The notes under the pieces are model-generated. The model searched no databases. It saw only the letters and a program-made list of their open reading frames with translations, and was not told where the DNA came from. This document shows positions 28,076-37,334 of a DNA stretch of 64,000 nucleotides, piece after piece. Origin of the DNA: Salinivenus sp. (GTDB taxonomy: Bacteria > Bacteroidota > Rhodothermia > Rhodothermales > Salinibacteraceae); NCBI GenBank assembly GCA_018609755.1, contig JAHENZ010000049.1, positions 1-64,000 on the forward strand, read 5' to 3'. Numbering within the stretch: position 1 is the first letter of the stretch; the number at the start of each line of letters is the position of its first letter. A program made the position numbers and the translations under genes.

Positions 28076-28741
28076 ATGCACACGCAATCGAGCGCGAACG
28101 TCGTCATTCCCTACTACTCGTCGTACGGGACCACTCACAAATTGGCGGAAGCCGTCCAGGAGGGCGCGGCGGATGTGCCCGGCTCTACCGTTCGGCTCCG
28201 GCGCATCCCCGAGCTTCCCTCCGCGGAAGAGGGCATGTCCGGCCAGGACGCCTACGACGCCGCGCAGGACGAGATGTCAGAGATTCCTCGGATCGAGCAC
28301 GACGACCTCCGCTGGGCCGACGGCATCATCTGGGGCACGCCGACGAGGTTTGGCAACATGGCCGCCCAGGTCAAGCAGTTCATCGACACCCTCGGCGGCA
28401 TGTGGTTCGAGGGGGAGCTGGAAGGCAAGGCGACGGGCGTCTTCGTGTCGACCGGCTCGATCCACGGCGGGCACGAGACGACGATCCTCACGAGTCTGGT
28501 ACCCCTCATCCACCTGGGCATGGTCTTCGTCGGGGTGCGGTACAGCACCAACGACCAGATCATGACCACCGAGGGCATCGGCGGCTCTCCCTACGGGCCC
28601 TCCACGATGCCCCGAGACGAATCGGAGGTCGAGTCGCCCACGTCGGACGAGGTCGAGACCGCCCGATCGCTGGGTCGACGGGTGACGAGGGTCGCCGCTC
28701 GTCTGCAGGACACCCCGGAGCAGGAGATAATGCCTGCGTGA
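28076..28741 (+). CDS. wrbA: NAD(P)H:quinone oxidoreductase, WrbA family
   Basis: NVVIPYYSSYGTTHKLAEAVQEGA, WADGIIWGTPTRFGNMAAQVKQFIDTLGGMWFEGELEGKATGVFVSTGSIHGGHETTI. Confidence 0.9.
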   Translation: MHTQSSANVVIPYYSSYGTTHKLAEAVQEGAADVPGSTVRLRRIPELPSAEEGMSGQDAYDAAQDEMSEIPRIEHDDLRWADGIIWGTPTRFGNMAAQVKQFIDTLGGMWFEGELEGKATGVFVSTGSIHGGHETTILTSLVPLIHLGMVFVGVRYSTNDQIMTTEGIGGSPYGPSTMPRDESEVESPTSDEVETARSLGRRVTRVAARLQDTPEQEIMPA

Positions 28742-28796
28742 GCCGACTTTAACGGGATCCCATTCGCTCAAAAACGACGAAGCTGAAAACCAAACC

Positions 28797-29558
28797 ATGA
28801 CGGACGATCAGACCGCAACAACTCCACAATCCACACGGCCCCGCCTCCGCCGCAGCGAGGACCGCGGTGTACAGGACCTCGGGTGGTCGACGAACTACCT
28901 GACGTTTTCCTTCGCCGAGTACCACGATCCAGACTGGATGCGCTTTGGCCCGTTGCGAGTCCTCATCGAAAGCCACATTGATCCCGGCGAAGGGTTCTCT
29001 GAGCACCCGCACCGGCACGCGGAGATCGTGAGCTACGTGACCGAGGGCGTGTTGCGGCATCGAGACAGCTCCGGCCACGAGGCCGACATAACGACCGGTG
29101 AGATGCAACTCATTAGCGCCGGGAGCCGCGGAATCACACATAGCGAGACAAACCCTCTAGACGAGCCAGAGGCCCACTACCAGCTGTGGTTTATTCCCAG
29201 CCGCCCGGATACGGAGGGTGCGTACCACGAGCTCAAACCGCCACGGGCCGAACGGCAGGGACAATTTCGACTGTACGTTTCCCCCGACGGACGCGACGAC
29301 ACGATGCCGGTCAATACCGACGTGTTCGTCTACGCCAGTCAGTTTTCGCCGGGCGACCGGACGTCACATGAACTGGCGTCGGGCCGCGGGGCGTGGGTTC
29401 AGGTCGTGGACGGCACGGTCTCCGTCGGCGACGTGACGCTTCAGGACGGAGACGGCGCTGGATTCACCAACCCCGATACGCTCCACTTTTCGTTTGAAAC
29501 ACCGGCAGAGGTACTTCTCATCGACGTTCGGATGGATGCCCCTCGGGTCTGGGAATAG
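28797..29558 (+). CDS. Pirin family protein
   Basis: FSFAEYHDPDWMRFGPLRVLIESHIDPGEGFSEHPHRHAEIVSYVTEGVLRHRDSSGHEADITTGEMQLISAGSRGITHSETN. Confidence 0.93.
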   Translation: MTDDQTATTPQSTRPRLRRSEDRGVQDLGWSTNYLTFSFAEYHDPDWMRFGPLRVLIESHIDPGEGFSEHPHRHAEIVSYVTEGVLRHRDSSGHEADITTGEMQLISAGSRGITHSETNPLDEPEAHYQLWFIPSRPDTEGAYHELKPPRAERQGQFRLYVSPDGRDDTMPVNTDVFVYASQFSPGDRTSHELASGRGAWVQVVDGTVSVGDVTLQDGDGAGFTNPDTLHFSFETPAEVLLIDVRMDAPRVWE

Positions 29559-29565
29559 TGCACAA

Positions 29566-30909
29566 TCAGACATCGGACCAGCCGCTGGTGTCATAGCGGG
29601 CCCGGACGGGCGCCACCGGTTCGGGGGGCTCGTCGGAAAAGCTGTAGGCGTCCCGAATGGCCGCCCGCACGTCCTCCACGGCACTCGGCGTGCGCGTGTG
29701 AAGGCGAGCCAGGACGTCGCCGGGCGCAACCGGATCGCCCGGTTTCTTCAGATCGGAAAGTCCGGCTACCGGATCCACGTCATCCTCCTTCGCGCGGCGA
29801 CCGGCACCAAGATCCACTGCCGCATGGCCGATGGCGAGGGCGTCGAGGTCGGCCACGTAGCCCTGGGCGTCGTCCGGGGCCCGTACCACCGCGACCGGTT
29901 CACTCCCGTCACGAGCGGACGGGGTGTCAATCAGGCCCCGATCTCCGCCTTGTGCCTCCACGAACTGGAAAAACCGGTCCAGGGCGGCGCCGCTATCGAG
30001 GACCTGCTGGACCCGTTCCTCCCCCTCTTCAGCGGACTCCGCCTTCTCCCCAAGCGCGACCATCTCCCCCGCGAGCGCCCGGACGATCCTCATGAGCGGT
30101 GTATCGTCGTGCTCCCCCCGAAGACACTCAATGACCTCCACGATCTCCGGCCAGTTGCCGACCGCCCGGCCGAGGGGCACGTCCATGTTCGTCATGACGG
30201 CCGTAACGGGCACGTCGTGCTCGGCGCCGATGGCGGCCATCGTTTCGGCCAACGCTCGGGCGTCGGCCTCCGTCTTCATAAAGGCGCCGCGTCCACACTT
30301 CACGTCGAGCACAAGCGCGTCGTTGCCCTCCGCCAGCTTCTTGCTCATGATGGAGGCGGCGATCAGCGGAATGGAATCGACCGTGGCCGTCACGTCGCGC
30401 AGGGCGTACAGCTTTTTGTCTGCGGGGGCCACGTCGCCGGTCTGCCCGGCGATGACGCACCCAATGTCGTCAATCTGACGTCGGTACTCGTCCACCGAAA
30501 GAGAGGTCCGGAACCCAGGGATGGACTCTAGCTTATCGAGCGTGCCGCCCGTGTGTCCGAGGCCGCGCCCGCTGAGTTTGGCGACCGGGACGCCGCAACT
30601 GGCCACCAGGGGCACGAGGATCGGAGAGACCTTGTCTCCCACCCCACCAGTGGAGTGCTTGCCCACTTTGATGCCGGACACGGACGAGAGGTCGATGTGC
30701 GTACCAGACTGGAGCATCGCGTCGGTCAGGGCCGCCGCCTCTGCGTCCGAGAGGCCGTTGAGGTACGCCGCCATCAGAAAGGCACTCATCTGATAGTCGG
30801 GGACCGCCCCCCCCGTGTAGGCGTCGATGAAGGCTCGGAGGTCATCCAAAGCAAGCGCCTTTCCATCGCGCTTCGTGGCGATGAGCCGAACAGGGTTCAG
30901 GTTGCTCAT
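29566..30909 (-). CDS. deoA: Thymidine/pyrimidine-nucleoside phosphorylase
   Basis: DLSSVSGIKVGKHSTGGVGDKVSPILVPLVASCGVPVAKLSGRGLGHTGGTLDKLESIPGF. Confidence 0.94.
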   Translation of the reverse strand: MSNLNPVRLIATKRDGKALALDDLRAFIDAYTGGAVPDYQMSAFLMAAYLNGLSDAEAAALTDAMLQSGTHIDLSSVSGIKVGKHSTGGVGDKVSPILVPLVASCGVPVAKLSGRGLGHTGGTLDKLESIPGFRTSLSVDEYRRQIDDIGCVIAGQTGDVAPADKKLYALRDVTATVDSIPLIAASIMSKKLAEGNDALVLDVKCGRGAFMKTEADARALAETMAAIGAEHDVPVTAVMTNMDVPLGRAVGNWPEIVEVIECLRGEHDDTPLMRIVRALAGEMVALGEKAESAEEGEERVQQVLDSGAALDRFFQFVEAQGGDRGLIDTPSARDGSEPVAVVRAPDDAQGYVADLDALAIGHAAVDLGAGRRAKEDDVDPVAGLSDLKKPGDPVAPGDVLARLHTRTPSAVEDVRAAIRDAYSFSDEPPEPVAPVRARYDTSGWSDV

Positions 30910-31080
30910 AGAAACGGGAGAATGGCAACGTAACAGAGCTGCTTCTCTCCTGCCCTGCGTGTCGTCCCCTATTTCGTATTGCGTATTCTACCTCGTCTAG
31001 AGAACGGAATACGCAGTACGAAACACTCAGTGCAGTCGAAGCCGGGACATGCTCTTTCGAAAACCGCAGGCACAGAGTCC

Positions 31081-31117
31081 AAAAAAACAAAAGGGCCATC
31101 CGTCGGCCGGATGACCC
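31081..31117 (-). terminator. Terminator downstream of rpmE
   Basis: GGGCCATCCG-tcgg-CCGGATGACCC hairpin; A-rich on + (T-rich on minus) after the stem. Confidence 0.7.
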
Positions 31118-31145
31118 AAGTCGTACTGCTCGAATGTACCGGCGG

Positions 31146-31391
31146 TTATTCTTCTGCCTCGTCGTCTTCCTCCTCCTCGTCGTCCTCATTGAGGCCGTAC
31201 CGGCGGTTGAATTTCTCAACGCGGCCCGCCGTATCGACGAACTGGCGCCGACCGGTGTAGAACGGGTGATTCGTCGAATCGACCTCAGTCTCGTGCGTGT
31301 CCTTGTCCATGGTCGAGCGGGTCACCATCTCGGTGCCGTCCGCCAGTTTAACGGTGACTTCGTTGTACTCTGGATGCAGGTCCTTTTTCAT
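31146..31391 (-). CDS. rpmE: 50S ribosomal protein L31
   Basis: MKKDLHPEYNEVTVKLADGTEMVTRSTM...DSTNHPFYTGRRQFVDTAGRVEKFNRRYG, then acidic tail LNEDDEEEEDDEAEE. Confidence 0.93.
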   Translation of the reverse strand: MKKDLHPEYNEVTVKLADGTEMVTRSTMDKDTHETEVDSTNHPFYTGRRQFVDTAGRVEKFNRRYGLNEDDEEEEDDEAEE

Positions 31392-31480
31392 AGCGAAGGC
31401 GTGTATGTCGGTCGCACAGTCGGGCGTCGATGTTAGCTAGAACCGCTACACGATCCGGCCTGCCGAAAGTTTCGCCCCGA

Positions 31481-31608
31481 CCGATCCGTTCGAAGGATCC
31501 AAACATTTTCCACACAGAGCAAGGAGATCTGAGATCTTGGGATCTAGATTTCCCGGACCGTACGTTATGCGGACAGAAATGGTCTTCGTGGACTTCTTCA
31601 CGGATCGG
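31481..31608. mobile_element. MITE-like element family A, copy 2 (128 bp)
   Basis: CCGATCCGT...ACGGATCGG termini; shared GGTCTTCNTGGACTTCTTCACGGATCGG and AACATTTTCC with copy 1; right flank TA, left flank GA. Confidence 0.7.
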
Positions 31609-32049
31609 TAACCCACGAAGACGCAGCAAAAGCCAGAGCAACAATGCATTGAAACTCGAACCAAGGGAAGGTGGCTCCCTGCTGATCTTCTCTCTTGTGT
31701 GCCAGAATGTACGTGGGTATGGGCGTGTGGGAGTAAAAGGACTGCCCGGAAAACGATCCCATCCGGATGCGCAGGAGGCAACCCCCGCTTGCACGAGCGC
31801 CCATTCTGACCTGGCATTTCCTGAACCCAGCAATCGCCCCGTCTCCCTAACCCCAGCACCACCCCCCCGCACCCCCACTCTCATATGCAACGAGCAAACC
31901 CGGAGATGTACTGGCACCAGAGTCTTCCTCTTTCACTCAGAAAATTACCGCCCTGTCCTCCACGGGCTTGGTGACTCCGAAAGAAATTCCGTTTACTGTA
32001 AAATACGCCTTTTCCCAAATGCCCTTTCGTCCAACCCGCTCGTTCGACC

Positions 32050-33714
32050 ATGAGCGCACATGACCTCGCCGGCAAACCCGCGCCGGAGTCTTCTTTAATC
32101 GACGTTTCCGTTCTCCTCGAAGCCTATCAGTCGAAAACGCCCGACCCGTCCACTCCTGCCCAGCGCGTGTCATTCGGGACGTCGGGCCATCGGGGCTCGG
32201 CCTTCGACACCACGTTCAACGAGACCCACATTCTCGCCATCGCGCAGGCGATTGCCGAGTACCGGGCCCAGGCCGACATCGATGGGCCGCTCTTCCTGGG
32301 GATGGATACGCACGCCCTGTCGGCCCCCGCTCACGCTACGTGCATGGAGGTGCTGGCTGCCCACGAGGTCGACCTCCGCATTGCAGCTGAGGACGGTGTC
32401 ACTCCTACGCCCGCCGTTTCACACGCCATCCTCACCCACAATCGTGGGCGCTCCGGCGGCAAAGCCGACGGCATCGTAATCACGCCATCCCACAACCCGC
32501 CCGCCGATGGCGGCATCAAGTACAACTCCCCCACCGGCGGCCCCGCGAGTCCCGAGACGACGTCCTGGATCGAGGATCGGGCAAACGAGATCCTTGAGAA
32601 CGATCTGGAAGACGTAGAGCGCATCCCGTACGACCGCGCCACGGAGGCCGACACCACGCAAACGTACGACTTCCTCGGCAACTATGTAGAGGACCTTGAC
32701 GCGGTGATCGACATGGAGGCCATCCGGGACTCGGGACTGTCGTTCGCCGTCGATCCCCTCGGAGGAGCGGGGGTAAATTACTGGACGGCCATTGCCGACC
32801 ACTACGACCTGCCGCTGGAGGTACTGCGTACGGAGGTCGACCCTACGTTCCGCTTCATGACGCTGGACTGGGACGGCAACATTCGCATGGACCCGTCGTC
32901 CGAGCCGGCCATGCGATCGCTCATCGATCTGAAGGACCAGTACGACGTGGCCTTCGCCTGCGACACCGACCACGACCGCCACGGAATTGTCACGGCCAGT
33001 GGCGGCCTCATGTCGCCCAACCATTTCCTCTGCGTCGCCCTCGATGCGCTGCTTGACAGCCGCGACGAGTGGGCAGACGACCTCTCGGTGGGCAAGACCG
33101 TCGTGACCACGAGCCTACTCGACCGCGTGGCCGAGAAGCATGGGCGCGACGTACACGAGGTGCCGGTCGGCTTCAAGTGGTTCGTAGACGTGCTGCTGGA
33201 CGAGACGTGCTGCTTCGTCGGCGAGGAAAGTGCCGGAGCCTCCTTCCTGCGCCGCAATGGCCGCGTCTGGACGACGGACAAGGACGGCATTATTGCCTGT
33301 TTGCTGGCGGCCGAAATCATGGCACGCACGGGCGAGGATCCGAGCGAGCGTTACGAGACGCTCACGGAGGATCTCGGGGCTCCCATTTTCGAGCGGAAAG
33401 ACGCTCCGGCTACACCCTCCCAGAAACAGGCGCTCAAGAACCTCTCACCGGACCAGGTGACACAGGACGAAATTGCGGGCGACCCAATCACGTCGATTCG
33501 GACGAAAGCTCCGGGAAACAACGCCCCAATCGGGGGCCTCAAGGTAGAAACCGAAAATGGCTGGTTCGTGGCGCGACCGTCGGGTACAGAGGCCATCTAC
33601 AAAATCTACGCAGAAAGCTTCAGGGGCGAGGCGCACCTCGAGCAGCTCCACGAGGACGCCCAGGCACTCGTCAACCGGGCGTTTGAGGCCTCCCCAGAGG
33701 TGGACGCAGGGTAG
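32050..33714 (+). CDS. pgm: Phosphoglucomutase (alpha-D-glucose phosphate-specific)
   Basis: RVSFGTSGHRGSAFDTTFNETHILAIAQAIAEYR, GIVITPSHNPPADGGIKYNSPTGGPA, FACDTDHDRHGIV, WFVARPSGTEAIYKIYAESF. Confidence 0.95.
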   Translation: MSAHDLAGKPAPESSLIDVSVLLEAYQSKTPDPSTPAQRVSFGTSGHRGSAFDTTFNETHILAIAQAIAEYRAQADIDGPLFLGMDTHALSAPAHATCMEVLAAHEVDLRIAAEDGVTPTPAVSHAILTHNRGRSGGKADGIVITPSHNPPADGGIKYNSPTGGPASPETTSWIEDRANEILENDLEDVERIPYDRATEADTTQTYDFLGNYVEDLDAVIDMEAIRDSGLSFAVDPLGGAGVNYWTAIADHYDLPLEVLRTEVDPTFRFMTLDWDGNIRMDPSSEPAMRSLIDLKDQYDVAFACDTDHDRHGIVTASGGLMSPNHFLCVALDALLDSRDEWADDLSVGKTVVTTSLLDRVAEKHGRDVHEVPVGFKWFVDVLLDETCCFVGEESAGASFLRRNGRVWTTDKDGIIACLLAAEIMARTGEDPSERYETLTEDLGAPIFERKDAPATPSQKQALKNLSPDQVTQDEIAGDPITSIRTKAPGNNAPIGGLKVETENGWFVARPSGTEAIYKIYAESFRGEAHLEQLHEDAQALVNRAFEASPEVDAG

Positions 33715-33737
33715 CCAGATTACGGCGGACACGGATT

Positions 33738-33779
33738 CCCTCCGGAGCACCGGGGATACCCAGCGGTGCTCCGGGAGGG
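33738..33779. terminator. Bidirectional terminator between convergent pgm and Mth938-like gene
   Basis: CCCTCCGGAGCACCG-gggatacccag-CGGTGCTCCGGGAGGG near-perfect 15-bp stem. Confidence 0.7.
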
Positions 33780-33813
33780 GTTCATTTCCCCCTTGGTTTG
33801 AGAAACACCCGGT

Positions 33814-34197
33814 TTAACACGTGGAGTGGAACAGCCCACCCACCGGGGTCCCGGCTTCCTGAAGTTTGTTGTACTGCTCCACCGCCTCCTCGGTCTGTAG
33901 GACCTGGGCCTCCACTCCGGCGTCATCGAGCATCTGGAGCGTCTCCGATTTCACCTGCAGGCGCTCGTTCATGCCCTTTGAGAGGATCACCACTTCGGCC
34001 CCGTTTTCTAGCAACTCTTCTACGTCGGCGGGCTGGATGCCGGGGGTGTGGGAGGTGCCGGTCTCGTTCCAGTCCCAGGCCCGCCCGCCGCCGGGGTACA
34101 GCTTGGCATCTTTGAAGGAGGCCTCGGGCTCCGAAGTCTCGAGACGGCCCCAGGACACGTGCGTGATGCGAGGCGACGCGTTGGTCGTGGTAGCCAT
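33814..34197 (-). CDS. Mth938-like domain-containing protein (DUF498/NDUFAF3 family)
   Basis: ITHVSWGRLETSEPEASFKDAKLYPGGGRAWDWNETGTSHTPGIQPADVEELLENGAEVVILSKGMNERLQV. Confidence 0.85.
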   Translation of the reverse strand: MATTTNASPRITHVSWGRLETSEPEASFKDAKLYPGGGRAWDWNETGTSHTPGIQPADVEELLENGAEVVILSKGMNERLQVKSETLQMLDDAGVEAQVLQTEEAVEQYNKLQEAGTPVGGLFHSTC

Positions 34198-34293
34198 GGC
34201 AGAGGGACGACTGTGAATAGATCGGCTCATCCCTTAAATCTCTGCAGGCTGAGCAAGATTCACCGGACGGTTCGCCGTCCCGATTGCCGATGA

Positions 34294-35713
34294 TCAGGCC
34301 TTAATTGCACACTCGCCCGTCTCGTATGCCTCCAGCAGCGCCTCCGTTGCGTCCGCTCGGAGATCCTCCGGCGTGTGATGCTGGCCCCGCATCGCGATGC
34401 CGACGCTCACCCCACCTTCGAGCTCTCCTGTCTCGCGTGCCATCGCGTCCTGGAGATCGAGCGCCCAGGCTTCAACCGCCTCCACGTCTCGTCGCAGAAA
34501 CACCCCGTAGTTGAGCTCCCCGAACCGTTCAATCCGCTCGCCGGGAGCAAGATCTTCCAGGCGGGCCCGAAAATGCTGTTCCGCCCGGTCCACGGCCGCC
34601 GATCCGTTCCGGGCGATGGCCTCATACCGGTTCAGGAGAACGAGGACCAGGGCCATGGGCTCTTCTGTTTCGTCCGCCGCCTCCATCTCCTCGGCAATAA
34701 TCTCCCGCCGGGGCCGAGGCGCCGTCTCCTCCGACACATCCGCAGGCGTGGATGAAACCGTTTCTTCGGCGGCCGCCCCTCGGGGCGGGGCCGACCGGTC
34801 TGCCGCCGCAGGCTGCGGACGAGAGGACGGTTCGGGAGCCGATTGGTCTTCTGCCTCTTTCACGTCGAGCACAAGACCGACCGTATCCGCGTATCGTTCG
34901 AGAAGGGACCTTGACTGGGAGGTATCCAGATCTGCGTCCGCCGTTGCGTCGGCCAGCAAAAACACGGACGCCGACGTGTTGGATCGGTTCAGGGGGGCCA
35001 CGGCGACCTGCACAATTTCGGGCAGGGTCTCGTAGTAGTGGAGATCGGCCCGCCCGGTCTCGTCTACCGACCGAACTGTTACCGGCTGGCGGGACATGGT
35101 GGCCGAGAGAAGCGGGGACTGCGTTTCAAACGAACCGTCGCGCTGCACGTCCGGCTGCTCACTAACGAGGGCCGCAATCTGATAATCGAGCGCCACTTCT
35201 TCCTGAACGAGAAGGCACACCGTTCGCGCCCCAATCGCAGCCCGCAGCGATTCCAGCAAAGGACCGAGCACAGGCCGATCCTCAAACTGTGGAGTGCCCG
35301 CGTACGCCGAATCGGCCGCGGACTGCGCAGCTTCCAGCTCTTCCCGGTATTCCTTGATCCACTCTTCCTCGGAGGCGAACTCCCCCTCTTGATTCGGATC
35401 AGCGGGCGTGGACGCAGCTTCCGTCGCGGGGCTCTCGGAAGCGCCCCCCGACCCCGACGTTCCATTGGCCCCTCCTTCCCGGTCCTGAGGACGCACGTCC
35501 ATGATGCCAAGATCTTCGAGGGAGTCTTCCCCTGAGTCTGCCGGATCGCTTTGCGACTCGACCGTCTGCGAGGCCGTCCAGAAGTGCCGACCCAGCAGGA
35601 CGAGCGCGCCGACGAGAGGCACCGCCGCCCCCGCGTACAGCCAGGGCTGATCGAAGACGAACGCGAGAACCGCAACCAGTACGGCGACAAGAACGAGGAG
35701 AACGCGAAGCATG
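34294..35713 (-). CDS. Membrane protein with GAF-like region and degenerate GGDEF-like C-terminus
   Basis: Two N-terminal TM segments; long acidic linker; RAAIGARTVCLLVQEEVALDYQIAALVSEQ...; C-terminal IERFGELNYGVFLRRDVEAVEAWALDLQDAM...VSVGIAM. ORF is open to 35901, so the start is uncertain. Confidence 0.6.
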
Positions 35714-35881
35714 CGACGTGCGAAGGGCTGATGTGCCCCAGTCAGTCGAGGAGAGGGATCAAACTTGAACGTATCCTGATGCGGGACTAATGTCAACAAA
35801 TTCTCCTGTTGTTTCCGCAACACATCCGTGAAAGCAGCGTGCTCCCCCCAAATCCTTCCGCCAGCCCCCTTCAGGCCCTTT

Positions 35882-37105
35882 CTACCCAGCAGCCCTCGCA
35901 CCTGAGACCTCCGGCCTGTTCACGTTCGCTCCTTCATCAAGCGGAATGGTGTCCACCTCGTCGGGGAGCGAAACGGACGGAAGCTGAACGGGAAGGGGGT
36001 GGCCATCGGGCACCGGATTGGGTTCAGCCCAGAGCGTCCCATCGTACGTTTCCATGAGAACGTAGTCGCCCGCCCGTCCCTTCACGTAGCTGCGGTTGAG
36101 GGGCACTTTACCGTGCGGGGTGTCGAGAACGTAGGTCGGGATGGCGAAGCCGGACGTGCGCCCTCGGAGCCGACGCATGATGTGCATTCCCACCTCAATG
36201 GGCACCCGCAAATGCTGCGTCCCCCCAATGACCTGGGCCTGATACAGGTAGTAGGGTCGGACCCGCATCCGCACGAGCCCTTCGTTCAAGGCCTTCATCG
36301 TCTCTGGATCGTCGTTAATTCCCCGCAGGAGGACTGTCTGGTTCCCCACCGGCACGCCCGCCTGCTTCAGTCGGTCGATGGCCGCAGCGGCCTCGTCGGT
36401 CAGCTCTTTCGGATGATTGAAGTGCGTATTCACCCAAATGGGATGGTATCGCTCCAGGAGCTCACACAGCTCGTCGGTGATACGGTAGGGCAGTTTCACC
36501 GGCATGCGGGATCCAAAACGAATGAGCTCGACGTGATCGATGGCGCGCAGCCGGCTCAACAGCCACTCCAGATTGTCTTCGTTGAACGTGAGCGGATCGC
36601 CACCGGTGAGGAGAACATCGCGGATTTCGTCGTGCTCGGCAATGTAGTCAAGGGCGGCCTGATGCTCGTCCGTCCGCATAAAAAAGTTCGCGTCCCCCAC
36701 CATGCGCTTGCGAAGGCAGTAGCGGCAGTAGATGGCACACTCGGCCGTCACACAGAAGGCCACTCGATCCTCGTAGTTGTGGATGAGATTTTTGACGGGA
36801 GAATGCCCCGTTTCGTCCAGCGGATCCAACTCCGCGACAATGTCGTCTCCCAATTCGTCCATCGTGGGCACCACCTGACGCCGAATCGGACAGGAGGCAT
36901 CGTGTGCGTCCATCAGTTGGGCGTAATACGGCGTGACGTTCCACCGAAAGACGTCGCTCGTCTTCTCGATGGCCTCTCGCTCACCCGCCGTCGGCTCAAT
37001 CCACTCCTCCAGCGCCTCCACACTGTGGATGCGATTCTGCATCTGCCACCGCCACTCCGCCCACTGCGGGTGCTCGGGTGTGATGTCTGCAGAGGACTCG
37101 TCCAT
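35882..37105 (-). CDS. KamA family radical SAM protein (lysine 2,3-aminomutase-like)
   Basis: CAIYCRYCLRKRM radical SAM CxxxCxxC context, RDVLLTGGDPLTFNEDNLEWLLSRLRAIDHVELIRFGSRMPVKLPYRI. Confidence 0.92.
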   Translation of the reverse strand: MDESSADITPEHPQWAEWRWQMQNRIHSVEALEEWIEPTAGEREAIEKTSDVFRWNVTPYYAQLMDAHDASCPIRRQVVPTMDELGDDIVAELDPLDETGHSPVKNLIHNYEDRVAFCVTAECAIYCRYCLRKRMVGDANFFMRTDEHQAALDYIAEHDEIRDVLLTGGDPLTFNEDNLEWLLSRLRAIDHVELIRFGSRMPVKLPYRITDELCELLERYHPIWVNTHFNHPKELTDEAAAAIDRLKQAGVPVGNQTVLLRGINDDPETMKALNEGLVRMRVRPYYLYQAQVIGGTQHLRVPIEVGMHIMRRLRGRTSGFAIPTYVLDTPHGKVPLNRSYVKGRAGDYVLMETYDGTLWAEPNPVPDGHPLPVQLPSVSLPDEVDTIPLDEGANVNRPEVSGARAAG

Positions 37106-37334
37106 CGGAACAGAATCAAAGGGTTAAGGATGGCCAACTCAGAACAGAACGGGGCTCCCGCTCAATCGCCCCCACTGCTCCGGTCGAACTGCGTTTCTGC
37201 CGTACACGGACACTGGGAAAAACGTTGCACCCTCCGTCCCACCCTGTCCAACATTCAACGTCCCATCGTCGAACCTTTCTTCCCCCTGCATGTTGAGCCG
37301 AATCCGTCCGTCCTTTCCCAAACAGTCCAGCCCC

